64,000 nucleotides of DNA from Eublepharis macularius. Lineage: Eukaryota; Chordata; Lepidosauria; Squamata; Eublepharidae. Both the position numbers and the translations under genes were made by a program. The stretch spans positions 58,295,766 to 58,359,765 of the forward strand of contig NC_072801.1 of the NCBI RefSeq assembly GCF_028583425.1, written 5' to 3'. Below are positions 25,201 through 31,640 of the stretch, piece by piece (the stretch's first letter is position 1; each line of letters begins with the position of its first letter). The notes below the pieces were generated by a model. It was not told where the DNA came from, did not search any database, and saw only the letters and a list, made by a program, of their open reading frames with translations.

Positions 25201-28200
25201 GCAACATGCAGCAGGAAGGGGGAGTTGGGATCCAAAAACATTCATCTTTGGGCCAAGCTACAAGTGACAAATGACACTTGAACGGCAAGTGTATTTCTCC
25301 CTGTTCACTTGCCCTCCAGTCAATCCACTTGCCGTTCAAGTGTCGTTCGTCACTTGTAGCTTGGCCCTTTGTCTAGCACAGCTCCATGGGTGCAAGATAA
25401 GATATACCCCTTTATGCCTTGCTTTCTGGTGAAATCTTCAACAGCATGGCTTGTGAAAATCTGAGAGATAACTATGGGCCAAGCTACAAGTGACGAATGA
25501 CACTTGCCTGGCAAGTGAACAGACTCGTGTGTATTCCTCCCTGTTCACTTGCCATTCCTCCCTGGTCACTTGATCAAGTGGAGAGCAAGTGAATGGCAAG
25601 TGAACAGGGAGGAATACACGCGAGTCTGTTCACTTGCCAGGCACGTGTCATTCATCGCTTGTAGCTTGACCCTATGTAACAACAGGAGCTAATCACTGTA
25701 GCCTCTCTGTTCTGCTGACTCATAATCTTAGGATATAGGCTGTAGCCAGTCCCTAACCCACACCTGCTCCACCACTCCCCAAAATAATCTTCCATTACTC
25801 TGAATCATATTTCTGCCAGGACACTTTCTAATACCTCGTCCTGTTTCTTTTTATCCCACCTAAATTCCTCTTAACATTACACTTAATCCTTCTTCCCAGT
25901 TCACAATAAAAATTGCCAGTAGTAGCTTTAAATAAAAAACCCCAAAGATACTTGTTCCAGTCCCAGAAGCCCCTTCCTTTGCCCCTGCCCAGGCCCAGGC
26001 CCTTCAGCTGCTGCCCACAGAGAGATGAGGCAGAGAAGAGCGAGCCATGTTCACAACTCATGCTGACAGCATCAGTCACCCTTTATTCCAGCTCAGAAGC
26101 CATACAGAAGCAGAAAAAACACAGATATACTAATAACCAGCAATGATATTTCAACGTATTTCCTAACAGTGAAGAAAATGATTTATTACCATATGAAGAA
26201 TCGGTCCCATTTTGTTCCATTTCCTCTTTAGGGGCAGTGGCAGCATCTGAAGGAAACAGACTAGAATGACTAGGCTGGCCTACCCTTCCCTTAGTCCACC
26301 TCCTTTTGTTTCTCTGCTCCACTGGAACTTTCCCATCTCCCTTATCCAGCTAGTTTCAGTCAGTTTCTGTTTGCTGCTTCTACTGTCTTGCTGTCTAAGC
26401 TTTTCTTGCACAGTTATAGTCAAGGCTAGGCCGCTAAGCAGTTTTGTATTTCAAGCTAGCAAGAAAAAATGGCTGTGCTTTTGCTCCCTCTTTAGAAGAT
26501 AAGCTGAAGCATTAAGTGGAATTGCTTCTTTAGTGTTATAGCAAGCTCTATGCTGGGCATAAGACTGAATTGACTGAGACTCAAGCGAAGCCTGGTAACC
26601 AGTAGATAGATATGAGCGAGTTGGTGCAAACCAAGAGAAGCATAGAGTTCAGAAGACAGGAATAAATTGTATACAACAGCGTATGCAAATTAAAAGAACA
26701 GAGATACCTAGAAAGGCCTGTTTGACAGCACGAAGAAGGGTTCCCCATCCTGATGTCGAAGATGACAGGGAGTCCCACCAAAGGCTGAAAGGCTGTTGCT
26801 TTGTTGCCTCCCAGTCCCGTACTGCTTTTTCAGCTGATAAAATATGGTGGTTTATTTCAGTGGAATTATCAGGGATGTAGGTACAGCATTCTTTTTCTGT
26901 TCAAGTGCATATCCCCCTTGGGTAAACAGTAAATAATCTAAACCCAAGTGGTTTTGCAATATTACCATTAGCATTTGAGTTACTTCTCCAGTTAACAGTT
27001 TCACGGCTGCTAGAGAGCTAGAGTGTAGTTAGCAGATCTTTCATTAAAAAGGCTCAGAGCATTAAATGGTGTTACTATCTTTGCAGTACCATATTACGGA
27101 AGAGTAGTCATTCCGTACCTATCTCCTTCTGAGATGACATGGGCATCATGAGTACCGTATCTGCCCTCAGGTATGAAAACATTCTCTCTCCAAATTCTAA
27201 GTCTTCCTTGTGGGAGTTGACGGGTAACCCTGAATTGTGGTGGGAGAAATTCTTTATAAAAGGATCCATTCCACCCATGAGGCAGCCACTTATAGGCCGT
27301 TCTGCCACAACTCCACCATTCATCTCCATTTTAAAGCCAGTTTGGTGTAGTGGTTAAGAGTGCAGGACTCTAATCTGGAGAGCCAGGTGTGATTCCCCAC
27401 CCCTCCACTTGTAGCGAGCTGGGTGACCTTGGGTCAATCACAGCTTCTAGGAGCTCACTCAGCCCCTCTCACCTCACAGGGTGTTTTGTTATGGAGATGA
27501 TAATAACATACTTTGTAAACTGCTCTGAGTGGGCATTAAGTTGTCCTGAAGGGTGGTATATAAATCAAATGTTGTTATTATTATTATTATTTCTACCATA
27601 CCAAGTCAAGCCTCCTGGCTCACCAGAATTTGTGGCAAAAATGCCTTAGTTCATTTTGATTTTGTGCTTTGCCCAGTGATTACACCAAGACTTGAAGAAC
27701 TTTGAAGAGGAAAACCTTTTATTTCATGAAATAAGGGGACAGTTTCGAGCAAGTAAAAACACTCTGCGCCCACCTGAGAAAGACGGAGGGAGGGATCTTT
27801 TATACCTTGTCTTTATGAGACAAAGCCTCTCTTCTGATGGCAAAGCCCACTTCCTTTTGCTTCTCTGCTCTGGTGAAACTTTCCCATCTCCCTTCTCTAG
27901 CTAGCTTCAGCCAGTTTATGTTTATTGCTTCTACTGTCTTGCTATCTAAAATTTTCTTGCACAGTTACATTCAAGGCCAGGCAAATAAGCTGTTTTGTAT
28001 TTCAACCTAGCAAGAAAAAATGGCTGTCCTTTTGCTCATGTGTTCCAGAGTTCTGTAACAGTCAGGTGTGCGTAGCCATGCCTGATTCATATTGGGGCTG
28101 CAGCATGCAGAGAGAAGGGTTCTCTGTCTTTTCTAGATTGACCCTGAACTGGTCTTAAAAGTCCATGATTTCCGAGGCAACCTGCTGGCCTGCTGTTCCA

Positions 28201-29529
28201 TCAGCCACTCCTCCCACCCAAAATGGGGTATACAGCAGCTCAGCCATTTCAGGTTGAGAAACCAGGTTTACAGAAATATATACACTTGGTCTGGGGATTC
28301 CCATTGTGCAGATATTTTGATCTGCACAAAGGAGGCCACATTTAAATCAATCTCTAAGAGATGTCTTTTGGTTGTGAAGCAACTAACTAAACAACCAGAT
28401 AATACTGTCCCTTCATCTTATAGATCAAGATGGGTTGCGGTGTTAGTATATTGTAGCAGCAGAAAAAAAGCAAGAATCCAGTAGCTCAGCTGTGACTCAC
28501 GAAAGCTCATACTCTAACCACAAATTTTGTCTTATAGGTGCTACTGGACTCTTGCTCTTTTCTATGCCTTCATCTTATAATTAGCTTCCTTCGCTGCCCC
28601 CCTCCTCTTTACCCTTGGACTTACACTCCATGTCATAAGAGTAGTCACTCACTTCTATTTCTTTATCTGGTGGGAAGAGAGACAAAGGCTTGGTTCTTAT
28701 AAATAAGCATATGAGGGTTTTTTTTAAGTTTCAGGACTATAGCACTTCAGACTGCAGATAGGGGTTCAAACAACAGTTCATATTAAAATAAAATCCACAC
28801 AGAGAGAAAACTACCATGTTGGGGCAAGAGTGGGCTAGCTGTCTGTTCCTCAACATTTGCTTTCCTATGTACGGGGTAAAAAAGCTTAGGAACATTAAAT
28901 CATACAAGACCCCACTTGATGTTTGAGGTGGTACGATCCAGCAACAAATATATCACCTCACCTGCTGTCTGAGAACGCTAGACTGAAGAGCAAGAACAAA
29001 AGAAAGAAATGTGGATGATAGCAGTATTCTGACAGGGCCGACTGGTCTAGACCTTTGCTCAAGCAGTACCATTGCCATCCGGCACCTTGGTGCTTGGCAG
29101 CACTGCTGAGAGCAACCCTGGGCAACCCCTTCAAGTGAAAAACAATCCCTCCGGGTTTTCCCTCATGCCACCCAAACCACCCAACCCAAACATGCTATGA
29201 AAACAAAGTGCCATTAGAACGAACAGACTTGTGATTGGTTCTCTCTGTGTGCACCAAACTCAATGCACATTAGACCTAGACAATGTGGTGCCCACCTGGA
29301 TTTCCTTCCCAGTGGCAAGTAAACTGAATGTCATCCTGACTGGAGATGTTGAGGATCAGTAGCCCCCAGTCCATATCTGGACTTGCCTCATGGTCAGGAT
29401 AGTGGTATTTCACACGCACATTCAGCACCATCCTCTCCAGTGGACCAAGCCAAGTGAGATTCAGATAATTTGAAGCTGGTGTGGGGCCCAAGCCACCCAA
29501 GATGCAGGGCAGGATCACTGTATCTGACT
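4222..29529 (-). CDS. CD19: CD19, B-cell co-receptor (signal-peptide exon not found)
   Basis: CD19 is a single-pass membrane protein of B cells. With CD21 and CD81 it lowers the threshold for B-cell receptor signalling by recruiting PI3-kinase, VAV and Lyn through tail tyrosines. Read from the right: Ig exon 1, Ig exon 2, a transmembrane exon, a basic juxtamembrane exon, then eleven further tail exons ending at TAA (4222-4224). The confident exons give about 490 codons; human CD19 is 556 residues. Diagnostic matches are DAGNYTCHW in Ig2 (human DAGKYYCHR), EEYEHPDSE (human EGYEEPDSE), GSQSYEEM (human GSQSYEDM) and DSYENM (identical to human). The two YxxM sites correspond to the PI3K-binding tyrosines 482 and 513 of the mature human protein. 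Exons are almost all phase 1-1. Two extra small exons between the Ig exons are uncertain. Downstream of ATP2A1 on the same strand, as in human. Confidence 0.93.
4771..4851 (-). CDS. CD19: CD19 exon: PI3K site DSYENM
   Basis: 27 codons, phase 1-1. DGDSYENMESPNSFSLRKEG matches human DADSYENMDNPDGP, the second YxxM site (human mature Y513). Acceptor ATCTTCTGCAG, donor GTAAGT. Confidence 0.93.
5083..5160 (-). CDS. CD19: CD19 exon: PI3K site GSQSYEEM
   Basis: 26 codons, phase 1-1. GSQSYEEMNGTL matches human GSQSYEDMRGIL, the first YxxM site for the p85 SH2 domains (human mature Y482). The rest (SPTTSKGLQTSNEE) is diverged. Acceptor TTTCCATCAG, donor GTGAGT. Confidence 0.93.
6380..6895 (-). mobile_element. 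LINE ORF2 C-terminal fragment
   Basis: On the minus strand the frame reads ICPCCEEGIESVEHVIFDC, a C-x2-C-x8-H-x4-C type knuckle found near the C-terminus of several LINE ORF2 proteins, then leucine-rich sequence and LASRIRKTLTAQ. Clade not assigned. It is a short degenerate fragment in a CD19 intron. Confidence 0.6.
7100..7230 (+). repeat. Interspersed repeat fragment
   Basis: ACTTGTGGAATTTTGATACAG and ACCACAAAATGGCTGCCAC resemble the segments at 16.98-17.09 kb and, inverted, 24.15-24.23 kb. Unclassified. Confidence 0.4.
7626..7694 (-). CDS. CD19: CD19 exon: tail spacer LRLQLALDPQVDKQDGG
   Basis: 23 codons, phase 1-1, without tyrosine. LALDPQVDKQDGGSEAST occupies the place of human SAWDPSREATSL just before GSQSYEDM. 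Acceptor TTGCCTCTAG, donor GTAATC. Confidence 0.75.
8120..8290 (+). repeat. tRNA-derived SINE fragment
   Basis: A B-box-like GGTTCAAATCT is followed by CTCTGCCATGAGGCTCTCTGGGTGACC and a G/A-rich body. No A box is clear. Confidence 0.4.
8540..8625 (+). repeat. Copy of the CTGAWGAAG...GAAAGC repeat family
   Basis: CTCTGAAGAAGGGAGC, then CTCTCAAAAGCTTATACC and TCTTGTTGGTCTTTAAGG, the same order of blocks as in copies at 2.5, 21.1 and 41.2 kb. Confidence 0.6.
8840..9010. repeat. Foldback-like repeat with CTGGGAATTGTAG arms
   Basis: CCTGGGAATTGTAGTTGTGTG at 8921 is mirrored by CACACAGCTACAATTCCCTGG at 8983. Looks like a small nonautonomous DNA transposon; ends not fixed. Confidence 0.45.
9521..9729. 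mobile_element. Foldback element, AGCCAAGCTACAAGTGAC ends, target CTCAG
   Basis: Almost the whole element is a palindrome with a short centre. Direct CTCAG copies at 9521-9525 and 9725-9729 flank AGCCAAGCTACAAGTGAC and its reverse complement. It lies about 50 bp from the CD19 exon at 9778. Confidence 0.85.
9778..9846 (-). CDS. CD19: CD19 exon: tail segment DGDNYENVEEE
   Basis: 23 codons, phase 1-1. DGDNYENVEEEIVLSPGAAR resembles human AESYENEDEELTQPVAR. Acceptor TTTTCCAACAG, donor GTATTG. Confidence 0.85.
10879..10947 (-). CDS. CD19: CD19 exon: tail segment ADSWYANNAQN
   Basis: 23 codons, phase 1-1. ADSWYANNAQNSLQDPTQEP resembles human NAESYENEDEELTQP. The tyrosine sits in YANN rather than YEN. 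Acceptor GGCCCATAG, donor GTAACA. Confidence 0.75.
10995..11039 (-). CDS. CD19: CD19 exon: tail segment DGSSYENSKKE
   Basis: 15 codons, phase 1-1. GSSYENS corresponds to human GSGYENP. Acceptor CTTCCACAG, donor GTATTG. Confidence 0.85.
12266..12325 (-). CDS. CD19: CD19 exon: tail segment DEDNYENAQEE
   Basis: 20 codons, phase 1-1, with a YEN motif in an acidic setting, like human EFYENDSN. Acceptor TTTCCTTTAG, donor GTAACG. Its upstream intron is the apparent source of the similar flank at 26.25-26.33 kb. Confidence 0.88.
12972..13028 (-). CDS. CD19: CD19 exon: acidic tail segment DDDDEEYEHPDSE
   Basis: 19 codons, phase 1-1. EEYEHPDSEIE matches human EGYEEPDSEED, the acidic segment around human mature Y391. 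Acceptor TTCCCCACCAG, donor GTAAGT. Confidence 0.9.
13500..14340 (-). repeat. LINE 3'-end fragments and a 5S-SINE tail
   Basis: TTTATGGTCTGCC at 13.53 kb and TAGTCCACCTTTCTCACTGAGACTC at 14.13 kb are reverse complements of the L2/CR1-type 3' end seen at 59.7 kb. GCCATGAAAACCCC...GACTTGACTGCAC at 14.27-14.32 kb matches the tail of the 5S-derived SINE at 61.6 kb. Confidence 0.5.
14895..15120. mobile_element. hAT foldback element (CAGGGCTTTTTTTC family)
   Basis: Ends CAGGGCTTTTTTTC and GAAAAAAAGCCCTG, arms almost mirror-perfect (CTCCAGACAGAGGGGAGTT). Flanks GATCTTTAC and GATCTTTTAC suggest an 8-bp duplication with one indel. Family copies also at 19.42 and 33.59 kb. Confidence 0.85.
15622..15738 (-). 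CDS. CD19: CD19 exon: tail segment with FSYENIL
   Basis: 39 codons, phase 1-1. FSYENILPN aligns with human NQYGNVLSL, and QQSLQKANTLPAAG with the Ala/Gly-rich stretch after it. The tyrosine is in a YENI context, so this lizard has a YEN motif where human has YGN. Donor GTAAGT. Confidence 0.88.
15960..16105 (+). repeat. Short imperfect minisatellite
   Basis: Three units of about 50 bp built on GGCCTCCAGAGG...TGGCTCACCTGGCC, in the intron before the exon at 15738. Confidence 0.55.
16650..16723 (-). CDS. CD19: CD19 exon: cytoplasmic tail, KFFHAQ segment
   Basis: 74 nt, phase 2 in and phase 1 out, reading KFFHAQRNKAPGPDGILLP and AMNGD. Together with the previous exon it gives ARRKFFHA, matching human TRRFFKVT. 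Acceptor GGTTTCCAG, donor GTGAGT. Only this frame is open. Confidence 0.85.
17561..17609 (-). CDS. CD19: CD19 exon: basic juxtamembrane segment with a GC donor
   Basis: 49 nt, phase 1 in and phase 2 out, reading AFHARREKKQLREPAR and then R across the junction. It matches human RRKRKRMTDPTRR just before FFK. The acceptor is CTCATTTCAG. The donor is AG|GCAAGT, the usual form of a GC-AG intron. Without it, the transmembrane exon (phase 1 out) cannot join the next exon (phase 2 in) in frame, which supports the call. Confidence 0.8.
18000..18058. repeat. AT-rich inverted and direct repeats
   Basis: TTTAAACTAGTAATT occurs twice in direct orientation and once inverted within 60 bp, just left of the CD19 transmembrane exon. 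Confidence 0.6.
18177..18284 (-). CDS. CD19: CD19 exon: transmembrane segment
   Basis: 36 codons, phase 1-1. AVWQHFGKQHW is followed by a hydrophobic helix (VALGYLAACLGSLFCFL) and then basic RFKR as stop-transfer. It aligns with human PVLWHWLL, AVTLAYLIFCLCSLVG and the basic stretch that follows. Unlike my memory of the human exon, the basic juxtamembrane stretch is on a separate exon. Donor GTAAGT. Confidence 0.9.
18323..18565. mobile_element. Foldback element with AGTCTCTCTACAC ends
   Basis: AGTCTCTCTACACAAG is mirrored by CATGTAGAGAGACT. Flanks GTATG (18318-18322) and CTATG (18566-18570) match at four of five positions. Inner arms include GTTAGCCGGGAAG-type sequence, shared with 47.95-48.29 and 53.80-54.16 kb. 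Confidence 0.65.
19080..19370. repeat. Foldback-like repeat with CCTTAAAGGGA arms
   Basis: GCCCTTAAAGGGACAGC at the left and CATCCCTTTAAGGGCATG at the right are inverted; GTCTGTTTGCAAAAC and GTTTTGCAAACAGAGAC pair inside. Confidence 0.55.
19485..20824. mobile_element. Middle hAT of the nest (TRRGGYTGCCA ends)
   Basis: Starts TGAGGTTGCCA and ends TGGCAGCCCTA. Flanks GAAAATGA and GAAAATGG match at seven of eight positions and rejoin the outer element. The left part is very GC-rich with strong self-complementarity (GTGGGCCCCTGCGGAGCG and its mirror). It is split by a third element. Confidence 0.8.
20069..20811. mobile_element. Inner hAT of the nest (CARTGTTCCC ends)
   Basis: Starts CAGTGTTCCCACTAA and ends TTAGAGGGAACATTG. 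The exact 8-bp duplication TCTGGCAG flanks it at 20061-20068 and 20812-20819. No transposase frame is evident in its 743 bp. Confidence 0.85.
21110..21195 (+). repeat. Copy of the CTGAWGAAG...GAAAGC repeat family
   Basis: TCTGACAAAAGGAGC, CTAAAGCTTATACC, TCTTGTTGGACTTTAAAGTGC; a degraded copy. Confidence 0.5.
21960..23240 (-). mobile_element. L2/CR1-clade LINE with large internal deletion
   Basis: On the minus strand the endonuclease part shows CLTETWLQENDKVYL and GVAIILHES, then MGDFNIHAE. An open frame of 292 codons (21960-22838) joins this to the C-terminal reverse-transcriptase part (LDYCNALYIGLPSKLPRRLQ, SLHWLPISYHAQFKVL, YKALHGL). The YxDD-bearing middle of the RT is missing, so the copy is internally deleted. 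It sits in the intron between the CD19 Ig2 and transmembrane exons. Confidence 0.8.
23705..24030 (+). repeat. Tandem duplication of about 170 bp
   Basis: CCAGTGAAATAGCCAGGCTAG through GCAGCTGCAGATCAAAGGGAAG occurs twice (about 23.72-23.85 and 23.89-24.03 kb), the second copy with small insertions. Confidence 0.75.
24334..24624 (-). CDS. CD19: CD19 exon: second Ig-like domain
   Basis: 97 codons, phase 1-1, from acceptor TTCCTCCTGCAG to donor GTAAGG. FPVLCNG and GNYTCHW hold the Ig cysteines. KSLSWILPN matches human GPLSWTHVH and SVTSRDAGNYTCHW matches human RATAQDAGKYYCHR. Sequons include NGS, NWT, NRT, NYT and NQS. A second, weaker in-phase donor (GTACAC) lies 15 nt earlier and would trim five residues before the membrane segment. 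Confidence 0.93.
24961..25182. mobile_element. hAT nonautonomous element (TAGGGTTGCCA ends)
   Basis: Starts TAGGGTTGCCAGCTCC and ends GGCTGGCAACCTTA. Flanks GATGAGGG (24953-24960) and GATTAGGG (25183-25190) match at seven of eight. Same end type as the middle element of the 19.4-21 kb nest. Confidence 0.8.
25246..25371. mobile_element. Foldback element, GGCCAAGCTACAAGTGAC ends, target CTTTG
   Basis: Exact CTTTG at 25246-25250 and 25367-25371. Arms carry GACACTTGAACGGCAAGTG and its mirror. Confidence 0.85.
25472..25676. mobile_element. Foldback element, GGCCAAGCTACAAGTGAC ends, target CTATG
   Basis: Exact CTATG at 25472-25476 and 25672-25676. Arms of about 80 bp with ATGACACTTGCCTGGCAAG and its mirror. 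Confidence 0.85.
26190..26246 (-). CDS. CD19: CD19 candidate exon b, duplicate of the exon at 12266
   Basis: A 57-nt phase 1-1 stretch with acceptor TTTCCTTCAG and donor GTAATA. It reads DAATAPKEEMEQNGTDSSY. The second half (EEMEQNG) resembles EEVKQED of the tail exon at 12266-12325, and about 90 nt of the upstream intron is also similar (both carry AAGGAAACAGA and GGCTGGCCTAC). It looks like a duplicated tail exon placed between the Ig exons. Whether it is spliced in is unknown. Confidence 0.4.
26277..26500 (+). repeat. Left copy of a dispersed 220-bp duplication
   Basis: CTTTCCCATCTCCCTTATCC through GCAAGAAAAAATGGCTGTGC is repeated at 27.84-28.06 kb at roughly 85-90% by eye. The left end overlaps the intron block shared with the exon at 12266. 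Confidence 0.7.
27335..27595 (+). repeat. tRNA-derived SINE
   Basis: A-box-like TGGTGTAGTGG and B-box-like GTGATTCCCCAC, then GAGCTGGGTGACCTTGGG, CACCTCACAGGGTGTTTTG, GGTATATAAAT and an ATT-repeat tail. Same family as the minus copy at 39.07-39.34 kb. Confidence 0.85.
27835..28060 (+). repeat. Right copy of the dispersed 220-bp duplication
   Basis: Matches 26.28-26.50 kb in the same orientation. Both lie in the CD19 intron region between the Ig exons. Confidence 0.7.
28432..28565 (+). repeat. Copy of the GTGTTAGT...GTGCTACTGGACTC repeat family
   Basis: GGTGTTAGTATATTGTAGCAGC, TCCAGTAGCTCAGCTGTGACT, CACGAAAGCTCATACTC and TAGGTGCTACTGGACTC in order. Confidence 0.65.
28625..28666 (-). CDS. CD19: CD19 candidate small linker exon a (uncertain)
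   Basis: A 42-nt open stretch between a good acceptor (CTTCCCACCAG) and a strong donor (GTAAGT), phase 1-1, reading DKEIEVSDYSYDME. The VSD resembles human linker-exon NVSD, but the match is weak. Joined directly to the Ig2 exon it would make a TAG codon at the junction, so it could only be used together with the exon at 26190-26246. It may be an unused pseudo-exon. Confidence 0.35.
29296..29529 (-). CDS. CD19: CD19 exon: first Ig-like domain
   Basis: 78 codons, phase 1-1. It starts ESDTVILPC (human EGDNAVLQC) and ends at FTCHWEGNP, giving the two Ig cysteines. NLTW and LNIS are potential N-glycosylation sites. The donor is GTGGGC; the acceptor (CAAATCAAG) has a modest pyrimidine tract. The exon stops soon after the second cysteine, so the last Ig strand must come from the next exon or be short. 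Confidence 0.85.
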
Positions 29530-30260
29530 CTTGATTTGGAGGGAAAGATAAGCAATTAATATGATTTTTTTTAAATGCATATCCAGCACTTATCAGCCTA
29601 TATGGCTCTCGAACAGGCTTCCAATTCAAATCACAAGACATATAGAATAAAAAGCAGAACAATGTAAAAACAAAATTAGTTCAGTAATCATTTCTTTTTT
29701 TAAGATATTGGTATCTCAGCAAAACATGGGAAAACCAACAGCAGCACTAAAAACAAAAGACGATGTAAAATGCAAGACAAGTCCCTTCCCAAAGGATGTT
29801 ACCTGCCTGCATTCACCCTCTTTTGCTTCCTTTAGATTAATGGGTTCCACCACATCTTATTATTTCTTTGTTTTCTTTTGCAAATCTGTTTGACAGAATT
29901 GCTTTATTAGCGAGAAGAACAGTTTGGGGAGCAAGGGAGACGTTAATCCTGGCACTCCTCCTGCCATTTTCTCACTGAAAAAAATCAGTAGGTCCTGGCT
30001 GGAGTTCTCCCAAAATTACAGTTGATCTCCAGACTTTATAGATCAGTTGCCCCGGAGGAAATGGCAGCTTTGGAGGGTGGCCTCTATGGAATTTCCCAAG
30101 ACGAGGTTAGCAATTCTGTCACCCTATATGGGCCCTCCTAGGATGATTTCAGACTCAATCCTTCCAGAAAATGGTTCAGTCTGATCTGGAAACTTGCTTT
30201 CTCCCGAATCCTTGATAGCTATGGCAAGGGGAAAGCACTCTGCACATGTTCATAGACATT
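29530..30260. other. Sequence upstream of CD19 Ig1 exon; signal exon not found
   Basis: An in-frame ATG at 29662 precedes the Ig1 exon without a stop (MFCFLFYMSC...), but it lies in what reads as intron and lacks a convincing signal peptide. No alternative first exon with a hydrophobic leader and phase 1 donor was recognised to the right. Confidence 0.4.
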
Positions 30261-31610
30261 GATGTATTGTCGAAGGCTTTCACGGCCGGAGAAGGATGGT
30301 TGTTGGGGGTTTTTCGGGCTGTCTTGCCGTGGTCTTGGCATTGTAGTTCCTGACGTTTTGCCAGCAGCTGTGGCTGGCATCTTCAGAGGTGTAGCACCAA
30401 AAGACAGAGATCTCTCAGTGTCACAGTGTGGAAAAGATGTAGGTCATTGTATCTACTCAGGAGGGGTGGGGTTGAGCTGAGTCATTCTGTAAGAGTTTCC
30501 CAGGGTGTGGAATGCTAATGGCGGGAGGCTTCACTGTATCCTGAGGCGGTTCTTTTGCATATGGATTGGTGCTTGATGTGCTAATCTTCTCTGCAGGGCT
30601 ATTGTCGGGTGTGGAGTGTTTTGTTGGCCTGGTGTTTTTCAGAACTGGAGCCCATGCTCTGTTCATTCTTAAGGTTTCTTCTTTCCTGTTGAAGTTTTGC
30701 TTATGCTTGTGAATTTCAATGGCTTCCCTGTGCAGTCTGACAAAGTAGTTGGAAGTGTTGTCCAGTATTTTGGTATCCTGGAATAAGATACTGTGCCCTG
30801 TTTGAGTTAGGCTATGTTCAGCCACTGCTGATTTTTCAGGCTGTCCAAGTCTGCAGTGTCTTTCATGTTCTTTTATTCTTGTCTGGATGCTACGCTTTGT
30901 GGTCCCGATGTAAACTTGTCCACAGCTGCAGGGTATACGGTATACTCCTGCAGAGGTGAGGGGATCTCTGCTGTCTTTTGCTGATCGTAGCATCTGTTGT
31001 ATTTTTCGGGTGGGTCTGAATACTGCTTGAAGGTTATGCTTTTTCATAAGCTTTCCCATCTGATCAGTAATTCCTTTGATATATGGCAAAAACACTTTTC
31101 CTGTGGGAGACTGTTTTTCTTTGGTTGTTTGATTCATCCTGGGTTTGATTGCTCTTCGGATTTCATTTCTGGAGTAGCCATTTGCCTGAAGTGCGTGGTT
31201 TAGATGATTAATTTCCTCATTGAGAAAGCGCGGCTCACATATCCGTCTTGCACGATCCACTAATGTTTTCATTATGCCTCTTTTCTGTCGGGGGTGGTGA
31301 TTGGAGTTTTTGTGTAAGTACCGATCAGTGTGAGTTGGTTTCCTGTAGACCTTGTGACCTAACTGAAAGTTTGCTTTGCGGATGACCAAGGTATCCAGGA
31401 ATGAGAGTTTTCCCTCACTTTCTTTCTCCATTGTGAATTGTATGTTCAGGTGGATGTTGTTGAGATGATTCAAAAACTCCATCAATTCTTCCTCCCCATG
31501 GCTCCAAATGATGAATGTATCATCCACAAACCGGAACCATACACTGGGTTTGTGGGGTGCTGATTCTAGAGCTGTTTTTTCAAAATGTTCCATGTAGAAG
31601 TTTGCTATAA
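30261..31610 (-). mobile_element. Penelope-like element, left copy (minus)
   Basis: 5'-truncated copy with the C-terminal part of a Penelope RT-endonuclease and its 3' end. It carries about 33 bp more at its outer end (GTCGAAGGCTTTCACGGCCG) than the right copy. From 30294 to 31610 it mirrors the right copy almost base for base. TTCATAGACATT (30249-30260) and TTCATAGATATT (32938-32949) flank the pair, a probable target duplication. Confidence 0.85.
30457..31593 (-). CDS. Penelope RT C-terminus plus GIY-YIG endonuclease (left copy)
   Basis: 378 codons, identical in protein to the frame at 31641-32777. RFVDDTFIIW (residues 21-30) is RT motif C; the earlier RT motifs are absent because of 5' truncation. 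GVYRIPCSCGQVYIGTTKRS (216-235) is the GIY-YIG core, with the C-x-C and later EHERHC and EHSL residues forming the Cys/His pattern typical of Penelope endonucleases. REAIEI near residue 300 likely holds the catalytic Glu. A Pro/Ser/Thr-rich tail follows. The start Met is simply the first after the truncation, so this is not a full protein. It makes DNA nicks for retrotransposition in intact relatives; here it is probably a dead fragment. Confidence 0.85.
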   Translation of the reverse strand: MEHFEKTALESAPHKPSVWFRFVDDTFIIWSHGEEELMEFLNHLNNIHLNIQFTMEKESEGKLSFLDTLVIRKANFQLGHKVYRKPTHTDRYLHKNSNHHPRQKRGIMKTLVDRARRICEPRFLNEEINHLNHALQANGYSRNEIRRAIKPRMNQTTKEKQSPTGKVFLPYIKGITDQMGKLMKKHNLQAVFRPTRKIQQMLRSAKDSRDPLTSAGVYRIPCSCGQVYIGTTKRSIQTRIKEHERHCRLGQPEKSAVAEHSLTQTGHSILFQDTKILDNTSNYFVRLHREAIEIHKHKQNFNRKEETLRMNRAWAPVLKNTRPTKHSTPDNSPAEKISTSSTNPYAKEPPQDTVKPPAISIPHPGKLLQNDSAQPHPS

Positions 31611-31640
31611 GAAGTTTGCCCAGTTATAGCAAACTTCTAC

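Noticed and set aside
27335-27420. tRNA gene
   Set aside because: A and B boxes are present but no cloverleaf with anticodon stem; the sequence continues as a SINE.
29530-29662. In-frame ATG upstream of CD19 Ig1 as the true start
   Set aside because: The leader lacks a proper signal peptide (charged and polar after ten residues) and an acceptor-like site precedes ESDTVILPC, so it reads as intron.
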